Shown: one piece after another, positions 30,694 to 39,281 of the stretch
Layout of the letters: every line of letters begins with the position of its first letter
How positions within the stretch are numbered: position 1 is the stretch's first letter
Assembly: GCF_011067745.1 (NCBI RefSeq)
Contig: NZ_JAAMPJ010000008.1
Span: forward strand, 62,001 to 126,000
Origin: Lentzea alba
GTDB taxonomy: Bacteria > Actinomycetota > Actinomycetes > Mycobacteriales > Pseudonocardiaceae
Direction: 5' to 3'
DNA length: 64,000 nt
Made by a program: the position numbers and the translations under genes
The notes under the pieces: model-generated
Told to the model about the DNA's origin: nothing
The model's input: only the letters and a program-made list of their open reading frames with translations
Databases searched by the model: none

Positions 30694-32582
30694 CGCGCGC
30701 CCCGCGGCTGCACTGGATCTCGATCCTGTTAGGGCTGCTGGTGTTGATGGGCGTGGTGTCGTTCCACGCCTACACCGCGATCAGGCCCGAGCCCGTTCGG
30801 CACTCCCGAGACGTCCTGGAGCTGCCGGAACGCACGCTCGCGCTGGCGTTCCACGGCGGCCCTCATCCGAAGTGGACCCCGCGGGCACTGGACAGGCTGC
30901 GGGACTCCGGCGTCCAGGCGACGTTCTTCGTCACCGGCGTCCAGGTCACCCGCAACCCCGAGGTGGTCCGGCGGATCGTGGCCGAGGGCCACCAGATCGG
31001 CATCGACGGCTTCCGCGCCGAGGGCGACTGGGCGGACTCGCTGAACCTGGCGTTCGCGCAGGCGGCGCTCGCCGACGTGCTCGGTGTCCACGCGCGACTG
31101 GTCGGCGCGCCGGTCGAGGTCGACAGCGGCGACCGCACGCACCAGGACATCGGCGCGCTGGTGCAGATGTCGTTGCGCGAAGGCAAAGGCGTGGTCCGGC
31201 TGCACGACGACGGCAGCATCGGCGGGGACATCGCCCGAAGGCTGGCCAAGGAGCCTGGCTACCGGTTCATCCCTGTTCCCGGCGGTGGCACGGCCGAGGT
31301 GACCGGGCCGCAGCGGTTCGCCGCCTCGGTCACCACGTGGTCGCAGCGCAACGGCGGCCTCGTGCTCACGCTGCTCGGCACGGCCATCGGGATCGCCGCC
31401 CTGCTCGGCCTCCTGCGCACGCTCATGCAGCTCGGCCTCGCGCACACCGACCGCCGGCTGCGGCGTGAGGGCGAGCAGGAGCCGCCGCCGTGGATCGCGC
31501 CACCGGTCTCGGTGGTCATTCCGGCGTACAACGAGGCGTTGAACATCGCCGCCACGGTGAGGTCGATCGCCGCGAACAACCACCTCGCCGACGTCGAGGT
31601 GATCGTGGTCGACGACGGTTCGACGGACGGCACCGCGGACCGCGTCGAGGAGTTGGACCTGCCCGGCGTCACCGTGCTGCGGCAGGACAACCAGGGCAAG
31701 CCCGCGGCGCTGAACGCGGGCATCCGCCAGGCGAAGCACGACGTGCTGGTGTTGCTCGACGGCGACACGATCTTCGAGCCGGACACGATCGGCCAGCTGG
31801 TGCAGCCGTTCGCGGACACCGATGTCGGCGCGGTCGCCGGCAACGCGAAGGTCGGCAACCGGCAGGGCCTGCTCGGACGGTGGCAGCACCTGGAGTACTG
31901 CGCGGGGTCCAACCTGGACCGGCAGATCCTGCACGCGCTGCGGTGCATCCCGACGGTGCCGGGCGCGGTCGGGGCGTTCCGCAAGGCCGCGCTCACCGAT
32001 GTCGGCGGCGTCAGCGACCACACGCTCGCCGAGGACACCGACCTCACGATGGCGGTCACCCGTGCGGGCTGGCGGGTCGCCTACCGTCCACAGGCGAGGG
32101 CGTGGACCGAGGCGCCGGTGACCGTCCGCGGCCTGTTCCGGCAGCGTTATCGGTGGTCGTACGGGACTTTCCAGGCGATGTGGAAAAACCGTGGCGCGTT
32201 GGTGGAGAACGGGCCGATGGGCCGGTACGGACTCATCTACCTGTTGGCGTTCCACCTGCTGCTGCCGCTGCTCGCTCCAGTGATGGACATGTACGTGCTG
32301 TACGGGTTCCTCGTGGCGGACGCACCGCTCGCGGCGATCGTGTGGACGGTGTTCCTGCTGATCCAGACCGCGAGTGCGGGCTACGCGCTGAGGCTCGACG
32401 GCGAGTCGCTCAAACCGTTGTGGGCGTTTCCGTTGCAGCAGCTCGTGTACCGGCAGCTCATGTACGCCGTGGTCATCCAGTCGTTGGTGACGGCGCTGCA
32501 CGGCACGCAGCTGCGGTGGATGTCGGTGCGGCGCACGGGTCGGCTCGCGGACGCACCCGGCGGTACGGTGCACGTCACTTAG
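30690..32582 (+). CDS. Polysaccharide synthase: degenerate deacetylase fused to processive GT2
   Basis: A 630-residue membrane protein from GTG 30690 (GTG 30687 is equivalent). An N-terminal helix is followed by a NodB-like domain in which the catalytic motifs are lost: the TFDDGPxP motif reads LAFHGGPHP and the H(S/T)xxxH motif reads IGIDGFRAEGDW. A helix then leads to a GT2 domain: SVVIPAYNEALNIAATV, VVDDGSTDGT, LDGDT, EDTD and the QRYRW processivity motif, ended by four or five helices. The architecture is like MatB of Streptomyces, which makes an extracellular glycan; here the deacetylase is likely structural only. An exopolysaccharide product is inferred. Confidence 0.85.
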   Translation: MTRAPRLHWISILLGLLVLMGVVSFHAYTAIRPEPVRHSRDVLELPERTLALAFHGGPHPKWTPRALDRLRDSGVQATFFVTGVQVTRNPEVVRRIVAEGHQIGIDGFRAEGDWADSLNLAFAQAALADVLGVHARLVGAPVEVDSGDRTHQDIGALVQMSLREGKGVVRLHDDGSIGGDIARRLAKEPGYRFIPVPGGGTAEVTGPQRFAASVTTWSQRNGGLVLTLLGTAIGIAALLGLLRTLMQLGLAHTDRRLRREGEQEPPPWIAPPVSVVIPAYNEALNIAATVRSIAANNHLADVEVIVVDDGSTDGTADRVEELDLPGVTVLRQDNQGKPAALNAGIRQAKHDVLVLLDGDTIFEPDTIGQLVQPFADTDVGAVAGNAKVGNRQGLLGRWQHLEYCAGSNLDRQILHALRCIPTVPGAVGAFRKAALTDVGGVSDHTLAEDTDLTMAVTRAGWRVAYRPQARAWTEAPVTVRGLFRQRYRWSYGTFQAMWKNRGALVENGPMGRYGLIYLLAFHLLLPLLAPVMDMYVLYGFLVADAPLAAIVWTVFLLIQTASAGYALRLDGESLKPLWAFPLQQLVYRQLMYAVVIQSLVTALHGTQLRWMSVRRTGRLADAPGGTVHVT

Positions 32583-32604
32583 TCCCGGCATTTCAAGGAG
32601 CACG

Positions 32605-33168
32605 GTGGGCCGCACGCCCCTGGACACGCCTGCCCGTCAGCAAGAGGTCTTCTCCGCCGTGCTCGGTGTGCTCGCCGAGGTCGGCTACGCCCGGTTCAAC
32701 ATGGACCTCGTCGCGTCCAGAGCGCGCGCCAGCAAGGCGAGCCTCTACCAGCGCTGGCCGTCCAAGGCCCGGCTGATCACGGACGCGCTGAAGGCGAACC
32801 TGCCCGACCTGCCGCAGCCGGACGAGGGCACGTTCGCCGAGGACGTCCGCCAGATCCTGCGGTCGTGGGGCGAGCCGGTGCCGTTCGACATCGCCGGGAT
32901 CTTCCTCGGGCTGCTCGAGGGCAGCCGCCAGGACGCGGATCTCGCGGGCCTGCGCGAGGAGTACGTCGACCGTGCCTACACCGAGCAGCTCCAGGTGGCC
33001 GTCGACCGGGCGAAGAGCCGCGGCGAGCTGCCGGAGTCCCTCGACGCCGGCATGCTCATCACCGCGCTGATCTCGACGTTCGTCCTGCGCTCCGAGGAAC
33101 GGGGCGTGGTCGATGGCATCGTCGACGGCCTGCTGAGGCCGTTGATCGGCACCTTTCGGGCCAAATAA
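32605..33168 (+). CDS. TetR family regulator upstream of a P450 operon
   Basis: A 187-residue repressor from GTG 32605 with AAGGAG upstream. HTH region: VFSAVLGVLAEVGYARFNMDLVASRARASKASLYQRWPSKARLI. The C-terminal ligand-binding domain has conserved spacing. It lies 22 bases after the synthase stop, and 46 bases past its own end is an inverted repeat before the P450 gene, its likely operator. It may control the P450 and ferredoxin genes and perhaps itself. Confidence 0.9.
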   Translation: MGRTPLDTPARQQEVFSAVLGVLAEVGYARFNMDLVASRARASKASLYQRWPSKARLITDALKANLPDLPQPDEGTFAEDVRQILRSWGEPVPFDIAGIFLGLLEGSRQDADLAGLREEYVDRAYTEQLQVAVDRAKSRGELPESLDAGMLITALISTFVLRSEERGVVDGIVDGLLRPLIGTFRAK

Positions 33169-33214
33169 CTCGTCAGGTCGTAGTTTCTTCGCTACGTTCG
33201 GTCATGGTTTCAAA

Positions 33215-33230
33215 AGAACAGTTTTGTTCT
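33215..33230. promoter_or_regulatory. Inverted repeat operator before a P450 gene
   Basis: AGAACA (33215-33220), spacer GTTT, TGTTCT (33225-33230): a perfect 6-bp inverted repeat. It lies 17 bases before the P450 GTG start and downstream of the TetR gene, a likely TetR-controlled promoter region. Confidence 0.55.
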
Positions 33231-33246
33231 GTTGAGGGGAACTTCC

Positions 33247-34440
33247 GTGACCGAAGCTGCCGTCTGCCCCGTCCTGCACGAACGCGACCACCCGCTGCAC
33301 GGCCCGACCGGATTCGCCGAGGCCGTCAGCGACGGACCCGTGAAGATGCTGTGGCCCAACGGTGTCGAGGCATGGGTGGTGTCGAGCTACGCCGGTGCCC
33401 GCCAGGTGCTGTCCGACCCCCGCTTCGTCACCCGCAAGGGCGGCCATCCGGAGATGCGCACGGACTCCGGCGAGCCCGTCCTCGACGCCGACCAGCCGGG
33501 CAACATCAACGCCATCGACGGCGAGGCGCACCTGCGGTTGCGCCGTCCTCTCTCGCGCGGCTTCATGGTCAAGCGCATGAACGCGCTGCGCCCGCGGATC
33601 CAGCAGATCGTCGACGAGCACCTCGACGTCATGGAGGCCAAGGGCGCGCCCGCCGACCTGGTCACCTCGTTGTGCCTGCCGCTGCCGTCGCTGGTGATCG
33701 CCGAACTGCTGGGCGTGCCGCCGGAGCACCAGGAGCTGTTCCAGGTGACCGCGACCGACATCTTCGGCAAGAACGGGTCGAAGGACGAGTACGTCGCCCA
33801 CGCGACCAAGCTCGCCGACGTGCTCGCTCCGATCGTGGCCGGGAAGAAGGACGCCGGCACGAACGACGACCTCATCGGCCTGATGGTCAACGACACCGAC
33901 TTCAGCATGGACGAGCTGATCTTCCTGTGCATCGGGTTGCTCGCCGCCGGGCACGAGACCACGTCGAACTTCCTCGGCCTGTTCACGCTGCACCTGTTCG
34001 AGCAGCCCGAGCAGCGGGCGATCCTCCAGGGCGATCCGGCCCGCGCGGACGTGATGGTCGAGGAGCTGATGCGCTACACGGTCGGCCATCTCGGCGGCGC
34101 CGGCCTGACTCGCCGGGCGACCGCGGACGTCGAGGTCGACGGTGTGCTGATCAAGGCAGGCGACTGGGTGAGCGTGTCGCTGCTGGCGAACCTCGACGAG
34201 GAGCTGTGCCCGCGCGCCGCGGAGCTCGACCTGGACCGCGAGACCGTGTCGCACCTGGGGTTCGGCTTCGGGCCGCACCAGTGCCTGGGCGCCAACCTGG
34301 CGCGGGCGGAGCTGCAGATCGGGCTGCGGACGCTCTTCACCCGGTTCCCGAACGTGCGCCCGGCGGTGCCTGTCACCCAGATGAGCTACCGCACCGACAT
34401 GATCACCTACGGCGCCGCGTCGATCCCGGTGGAGTGGTGA
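33247..34440 (+). CDS. Cytochrome P450
   Basis: A 397-residue class I P450 from GTG 33247 (GAGGGGA upstream); an upstream TTG at 33232 would add five residues. I-helix AGHETTSN, K-helix EELMR (ExxR), and heme loop FGFGPHQCLG with Cys346 as heme ligand. The ferredoxin encoded next, overlapping its stop, is the probable electron donor. The substrate is not evident; actinomycete P450s of this class oxidise secondary metabolites or xenobiotics. Likely controlled by the upstream TetR protein. Confidence 0.95.
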   Translation: MTEAAVCPVLHERDHPLHGPTGFAEAVSDGPVKMLWPNGVEAWVVSSYAGARQVLSDPRFVTRKGGHPEMRTDSGEPVLDADQPGNINAIDGEAHLRLRRPLSRGFMVKRMNALRPRIQQIVDEHLDVMEAKGAPADLVTSLCLPLPSLVIAELLGVPPEHQELFQVTATDIFGKNGSKDEYVAHATKLADVLAPIVAGKKDAGTNDDLIGLMVNDTDFSMDELIFLCIGLLAAGHETTSNFLGLFTLHLFEQPEQRAILQGDPARADVMVEELMRYTVGHLGGAGLTRRATADVEVDGVLIKAGDWVSVSLLANLDEELCPRAAELDLDRETVSHLGFGFGPHQCLGANLARAELQIGLRTLFTRFPNVRPAVPVTQMSYRTDMITYGAASIPVEW

Positions 34441-34637
34441 GCGTGACGGTCCGGATAGACCGGACGAGGTGCATCGGATCTGGCCAGTGCGTGCTCGCCG
34501 CACCGGACGTCTTCGACCAGTCGGACGACGACGGGCTCGGCTTCGTCATGATCGCCGAACCACCCGCTGACCTGTTGCCGGGCGTTCGTGACGCGGTCGA
34601 CAGGTGCCCGGCGCAGGCGGTGGGCCTGGAAGAGTGA
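34437..34637 (+). CDS. 3Fe-4S-type ferredoxin, P450 redox partner
   Basis: A 66-residue ferredoxin from GTG 34437, which overlaps the P450 stop (GTGA); GTG 34443 is an alternative. Cluster Cys: CIGSGQC and the C-terminal DRCPAQAV, giving three Cys and a Gly/Ser where a fourth Cys would be, the single 3Fe-4S type. It transfers electrons from a ferredoxin reductase (not encoded here) to the P450. A C-rich hairpin about 110 bases downstream may be the terminator. Confidence 0.92.
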   Translation: MSVTVRIDRTRCIGSGQCVLAAPDVFDQSDDDGLGFVMIAEPPADLLPGVRDAVDRCPAQAVGLEE

Positions 34638-34746
34638 CTTGATCGGCCGATCCGGTGAGGCGCCATCACCGGGAATTGATTCAGTGCCTCTGTGCTGACA
34701 CCTCGTTGGCCCCTTTCCGATCACGCTGTTCGTCCAGAATCGTAAA

Positions 34747-34776
34747 CGCGGCCACCACGGCGTTGTGGTGGCCGCG
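34747..34776. terminator. GC-rich hairpin downstream of P450 operon
   Basis: CGCGGCCACCAC (34747-34758) and GTGGTGGCCGCG (34765-34776) form a perfect 12-bp stem with loop GGCGTT. There is no T-run, as is common in high-GC actinomycetes. It lies 110 bases after the ferredoxin stop. Confidence 0.6.
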
Positions 34777-34915
34777 TCCATGCGCTGGTGGAGAGTCGAA
34801 AGACCCTTCCCGACCAGGCCGAACAGCGGGATGGTGGCGACGGCGCGGTGAATACCGGCGGTGTGTAGCGGGTACCTGTGCAGCGGGTGCGCGGCGCACG
34901 TCAGGAGGACCAGCT

Positions 34916-35875
34916 ATGTTCAACGGCGATGCATTTCCAGCTCGCGTGGACAAAACCGACGTGCGGCATGTCGAAACTCTGACCAGCGCACTGCGGGCGT
35001 TGGACTACGAATATGGCGGCGGCGCCTGTCGCGATGCCTGCGTCGCTTTGCTGAACTGGGCGAACCCGTTGCTCGACACCGGCTCGTCCGGACACGTGCT
35101 GCAACGGCTCCAGGTCGCCATCGCGGACCTGCACAACCTGGCTGGCTGGGCGTCGTTCGACATGGGCTTGCTGGAATCCGCACATCTGCACTTCGGCCGT
35201 GCGATGGGTCTCGCGCGTGCGTCGGGCAACAGCGCGTTGGAAGCGAACATCCACTACCGCATGGGTCGCGTGCATCTGCACTACGAGCTGGCTGAGGACG
35301 CTTTGGCGTCGTTCCAACGTGGATTGCCCATTGCACAGGCCAGTGGGTCCACCTTGGCCGTGTCGATCCTGCACGCCAACGAGGCGTGGGCGTTCGCGAA
35401 GATGGGCGCCGAGCGACAGGCGTTGCGTCAGTTCGCCCGCGCGGAGGAGGAGTTCGAACGCGCGGAAGCCGAAGACGCACCGCCGTGGGCGCGGTTCTTC
35501 GACCTGGCCGATCTGGTGTCGATCGGCGGCATGGTCCACACGGAACTCGCGCGCACGTGCGACGTGAAGTACGCGCGGTCCGCGATCCCGTTGCTGACCA
35601 GGGCCATCTCCGCCGGGGGAGAGGAGACGTCGCGCAGCCAGTCGTTCCGGCTGGCCGCGCTGGCAGTGAACTACCTGGTGCAGAACGAGGCCGAACAGGC
35701 GCGGGACATCGGGGAACAGGCGATCGCGGTGTCCGGGCCGATCCGTTCCGCCCGCACCCGCGACCGGATGCGGCCGTTGAAGCAGGAGGCGGACCGGTTG
35801 CGGGGCAACGAGGCCGCGGACGAGTTGGCGTCGAGGCTGGGGAAGTTCATCTCGGCGTCGCAGGGAGCAGCCTGA
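34916..35875 (+). CDS. TPR regulator-like protein, no HTH
   Basis: A 319-residue paralogue of the protein at 22908-23780, from ATG 34916 with AGGAGG upstream; a longer open frame upstream is not family-like. The shared blocks include YGGGACRDA, LHNLAGWASFD, IHYRMGRVHLHYELAEDALASFQRG, HANEAWAFAKMGAERQAL and RTRDRMRPLKQEADRL. It lacks any DNA-binding domain. Solitary between two hairpins. Two such proteins in one window suggest a family expansion. Confidence 0.75.
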   Translation: MFNGDAFPARVDKTDVRHVETLTSALRALDYEYGGGACRDACVALLNWANPLLDTGSSGHVLQRLQVAIADLHNLAGWASFDMGLLESAHLHFGRAMGLARASGNSALEANIHYRMGRVHLHYELAEDALASFQRGLPIAQASGSTLAVSILHANEAWAFAKMGAERQALRQFARAEEEFERAEAEDAPPWARFFDLADLVSIGGMVHTELARTCDVKYARSAIPLLTRAISAGGEETSRSQSFRLAALAVNYLVQNEAEQARDIGEQAIAVSGPIRSARTRDRMRPLKQEADRLRGNEAADELASRLGKFISASQGAA

Positions 35876-35887
35876 GCTGGAAGGCGC

Positions 35888-35928
35888 CGCCGGGGCCCGA
35901 GGAGAGGTTTGGGCTTCGGGCCCCGGCG
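35888..35928. terminator. Strong GC hairpin after a TPR gene
   Basis: CGCCGGGGCCCGA (35888-35900) and TCGGGCCCCGGCG (35916-35928) form a perfect 13-bp stem, loop 15 bases, 13 bases after the TPR stop. There is no T-run. Likely terminator. Confidence 0.65.
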
Positions 35929-36118
35929 ACACCATGTGCCCGAACAGCGCCCAGCTGGGGGGCCTCAGCGCTGCTCGGCGTCTGGTGTTTTTCCTCAGCA
36001 GCGGACGTCGGTGTGCACCGCACAGGTCGTGGCGCCGGAGTCCTGCCCGACTCCGAGAACCGACGCACCGGCGGCGTTGAAGGTTGTCCGCTCCATGGGC
36101 GAGAAGCATCACGTCACC

Positions 36119-36162
36119 CGCTGACATTTCGCTGACACCTGGGGTTACCGGCTGGTTAGGAT
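36119..36162 (+). promoter_or_regulatory. SARP-type promoter with 11-bp direct repeats
   Basis: CGCTGACATTT (36119-36129) is followed directly by CGCTGACACCT (36130-36140), two copies in an 11-bp period, the spacing used by SARP activators. The second copy overlaps a candidate -35 (TGACAC). A TAGGAT -10 (36157-36162) lies seven bases before the ATG at 36170, so the AfsR-type mRNA would be leaderless. Autoregulation or control by another SARP is inferred. Confidence 0.6.
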
Positions 36163-36169
36163 CTGGCCC

Positions 36170-39094
36170 ATGCAACGGCGGTGGGGGTTCAGGGTTCTCG
36201 GATCGTTGCAGGTCATCGACTCGGGCCGGGTGGTGGAGCTCCGCGCGGCCAAACAGCGTGTCCTGCTTGCGGCGTTGCTGATGAAGGCCAACGCGCCGGT
36301 GTCGTCGTACGAGCTGATGGAACACCTCTGGGGTGAAGAGCCCTCAGGCGCAGCGCGCGCGACCCTGCAGACGTACGTCATGCGTTTGCGACAGTCGCTG
36401 GACGACCTCGCGGACCGCAAGCTCGTCCGCACGTGGCCGACCGGCTACTCGATCCACGTGGACGACGACCAGCTCGACCTGCTGACGTTCCAGCGGTTGC
36501 GCGCCGAGGCCCGCCGCGCGCCCGACCTGGAGACCGAGGCGCGGTTGCTGGGCGAGGCCGCCGCGTTGTGGCGGGGGCCCGCGCTGGACCAGATCTCGTC
36601 GCTGCGAATGGAACAGACCGACGTGCAGCGGCTGAACGAGCAGCGCTGGGAGGTGCTGGAACGCCGCAACGACGCCGAGCTGCAGCTCGGCCGCCACGAC
36701 CAGATCGTCGACGAGCTGCGCTCCCTGGTCGCGCAACACCCGCTGCGCGAACGCTTCTGGTACCAGCTGATGCTCGCCCTGCACCGCACCGGCCAGCAGG
36801 CGCAGGCGCTGGACGTGTTCCGCCGCGCCAGCGAGGTGCTCGCCGACGAGCTCGGCATCGACCCGAACGCCGAACTGCGCGCCCTGCACATGGAGGTCCT
36901 CGCCGGGTCCTCCGCGCCGATCGCCGTCCAGTCGGGGCCGTCGTGGCTGCCTCCCGCGGTCGGCGACTTCTCCGGCCGGTCCGACGAGGTCGTGCGGCTC
37001 ACCGCCGGCCTGCGTTCCGGCGGGACGTGGACGATCACCGGTCCCGGCGGTGTGGGCAAGACCTCGCTGGCCGTGCACTGCGCTCACGTCGTGCGGGACG
37101 CGTTCCCGGACGGGCAGCTGTACCTGAACCTGCGCGGTGGCGAGCAGAAGCCCGTCGGACCCGCCGCGGCGCTGGACCGGTTGCTGCGCGGCCTCGGCGT
37201 GTCCGGCGGCGCGATTCCGTCCTCTGTGGAGGATCGAGTCGATCTCTACCGCGATCTGCTGTCCGACCGGCGGATCCTGGTCGTGCTGGACAACGCGATC
37301 AACGAGGCCCAGGTTCGGCCGTTGCTGCCCGGCACCACCTCGGGCGCGGCTCTGGTGACCTCCCGGGCGGCGCTGGCCGGCCTCGAGGCCGCTCACGTCG
37401 TGCCGTTGGACGTGTTGCCGTCCACCGACGCGCTGGCGTTGCTGCGGGCCGCGGTGGGCGAGGCTCGGATCGCCGCGGAACCTGTTGCGGCTCAGGCGAT
37501 CGTGACCTACTGCGGGCAGCTGCCCCTGGCGTTGCGGGTGGCCGCGGCCCGGTTGGTGGCGCGTCCGCACTGGCAGCTGGCGAAGCTCGCCGGGCGGTTG
37601 TCCGACGAGCGGCGACGGTTCGACGAGCTGTCACTGGGTGATCTGGACGTGCGGGCTTCGCTGGCCCTGTCCTACGACGGCCTGGACGAGTCGCACCGCA
37701 CGGCGTTCCGGTTGCTGTCGCTGGTCGACACCCCCGACTTCCCGGCCTGGATGGCTTCACCGCTGCTGGGGCTGGATCTGGACGACGCCGAGGACCACGT
37801 CGAGGCGTTGGTCGACGCCCGCCTGGTCGACTACGCGGGACGCGACTCGTTGGGGCAGGTGCGGTATCGGCTGCACGACCTGCTGAGGGCGTTCGGACGG
37901 GAGGCCGCGGACGAGGACCCGGCGGTGGCGCTGAAGGCGTTGTTCGAGCAGTGGCTGGACCTGGCCACGCGGGCCGACGTGGAGCTGCCGCACCAGGCGA
38001 TCCGGCCGGAACCGCTTGCGCTGGAACGCTTCGACCTCGGTGACGCGGCCGAGTGGTTCGACGCCGAGTGGCAGAACATCCACGCCGTGATCACCCAGGC
38101 CGCCGCACTCGGCCTGGGCGCGCTGGCCGCCGAGCTGACCATCCGGTCGGCCGCGTTCTGCGATCTGCGGGCCCGGTTCGACGACTGGGAGCAGATCAAC
38201 GAACTCGGGTTGTCCTGTGCACCGCCGGAGCGCAAGCCGATCCTGTTGCAGCAGCGGGGAATCCTGCACGGCCGCTTGCACAGGTACGTCGAGGCGTCCG
38301 CCGACTTCGCCGCCGCGCAGGAGGGTTTCGCCCTCGCCGGAGACGTGTGGGGTGAGGCCTACGCGTGGTACGGCATGGGGTGGATGCACGAGTGGAGCGG
38401 CCGTTCCGCCGAGGCCCGCGAGGCGCACCGCGAGGCCATGACCCGGTTCGTGGCATCGGGAAACCCGCACGGCGAGGTCGAGGTGCTGTGTTCGCTGGGC
38501 GCCATCGAACGACGTGCCGGCGGCCTGGCCGCGGCGCAGGAGTACCTGGAGCGGGCCCGGCGGATCGCCCGTCAGCTGGGCGACGAGCAGAGCGAACTGA
38601 TGGCGACGCTGGAACTGGGACGGTTGCACCAGTTCACCGGCGAGCTGGAGATGTCGGCGGCGTTCCTGCGGTCGTCACTGGCCGCCGCGCAGAAGCTCGG
38701 CGACCCGGACTTCGCCGCGAACATGCGGGTGTTCCTCGCCGACACGCTGATCCGCTCCCGCCAGCTCCCGCTCGCCGAGGAACAGCTGCGCCAGGCCTGG
38801 GAGTACTTCGAGGAGCACAACGACCAGCACGGCCGCATCTGGGTGTGGCGCCTGAGATCCGCGTTGGCCGAGACGCCCGAGGAGGCGGTGCGGCTGGCCA
38901 CGCTGGCGATGGACCAGGTCCGCGAGATGGACTCGCCGCCGGAGTTCGGGCGGTCGTTGCGGGTGCTGGGCGACGCGCTGGAACGGGCCGGGCGGTTGGA
39001 GGAGGCTCGGGAGCACTGGCGGCAGGCGGAGGAGACGCTGACGGCGGCGGGGTTCCAGGCGGAGGTCGACGAACTCCGCCTGGCGATGTCCTGA
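36170..39094 (+). CDS. AfsR-type SARP regulator with STAND ATPase and TPRs
   Basis: A 974-residue regulator from ATG 36170. Order: winged-helix DNA-binding domain (residues 5-95, RVLGSLQVIDSGRVVELRA, ATLQTYVMRLRQSL), BTAD (100-245, FWYQLMLALHRTGQQAQAL, LADELGIDPNAELR), NB-ARC ATPase (Walker A WTITGPGGVGKTSLAVH near residue 290, LVVLDNAINEAQVRPLLPG, GQLPLALRVAAARL), and TPR repeats to the C-terminus. AfsR-like proteins activate secondary metabolism, often after Ser/Thr kinase input. No obvious biosynthetic cluster follows; the nearest metabolic genes are the P450-ferredoxin pairs. Confidence 0.93.
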   Translation: MQRRWGFRVLGSLQVIDSGRVVELRAAKQRVLLAALLMKANAPVSSYELMEHLWGEEPSGAARATLQTYVMRLRQSLDDLADRKLVRTWPTGYSIHVDDDQLDLLTFQRLRAEARRAPDLETEARLLGEAAALWRGPALDQISSLRMEQTDVQRLNEQRWEVLERRNDAELQLGRHDQIVDELRSLVAQHPLRERFWYQLMLALHRTGQQAQALDVFRRASEVLADELGIDPNAELRALHMEVLAGSSAPIAVQSGPSWLPPAVGDFSGRSDEVVRLTAGLRSGGTWTITGPGGVGKTSLAVHCAHVVRDAFPDGQLYLNLRGGEQKPVGPAAALDRLLRGLGVSGGAIPSSVEDRVDLYRDLLSDRRILVVLDNAINEAQVRPLLPGTTSGAALVTSRAALAGLEAAHVVPLDVLPSTDALALLRAAVGEARIAAEPVAAQAIVTYCGQLPLALRVAAARLVARPHWQLAKLAGRLSDERRRFDELSLGDLDVRASLALSYDGLDESHRTAFRLLSLVDTPDFPAWMASPLLGLDLDDAEDHVEALVDARLVDYAGRDSLGQVRYRLHDLLRAFGREAADEDPAVALKALFEQWLDLATRADVELPHQAIRPEPLALERFDLGDAAEWFDAEWQNIHAVITQAAALGLGALAAELTIRSAAFCDLRARFDDWEQINELGLSCAPPERKPILLQQRGILHGRLHRYVEASADFAAAQEGFALAGDVWGEAYAWYGMGWMHEWSGRSAEAREAHREAMTRFVASGNPHGEVEVLCSLGAIERRAGGLAAAQEYLERARRIARQLGDEQSELMATLELGRLHQFTGELEMSAAFLRSSLAAAQKLGDPDFAANMRVFLADTLIRSRQLPLAEEQLRQAWEYFEEHNDQHGRIWVWRLRSALAETPEEAVRLATLAMDQVREMDSPPEFGRSLRVLGDALERAGRLEEAREHWRQAEETLTAAGFQAEVDELRLAMS

Positions 39095-39105
39095 CCCAGG
39101 CTCAG

Positions 39106-39281
39106 CCCTGGTTCTGGCTCAGCCCTGTGTCAGCTCTCCATCGGGTCGAGCAGGGGGTGCCACCTGCCCAGACGCATCAGGGGAATTCGACCACGGCGGC
39201 GTTTTGGCGATGTCTCCGTGCGGGCCGAGTCTTTGCGCGTGAAGTTGGGACAGGGACGCGCTACCCCTGGTTCTGGCTGAG
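39106..39281. repeat. 17-bp direct repeat at the scramblase 3' end
   Basis: CCCTGGTTCTGGCTCAG (39106-39122) recurs as CCCTGGTTCTGGCTGAG (39265-39281), one mismatch. On the minus strand each copy encodes LSQNQG followed by a stop; the second is the real end of the scramblase gene. The first may be a remnant of a duplicated gene end. Confidence 0.6.

Noticed and set aside
30729..32627. 632-codon minus-strand frame across the polysaccharide synthase
   Set aside because: Antisense to a protein with intact GT2 motifs; no recognisable domain.
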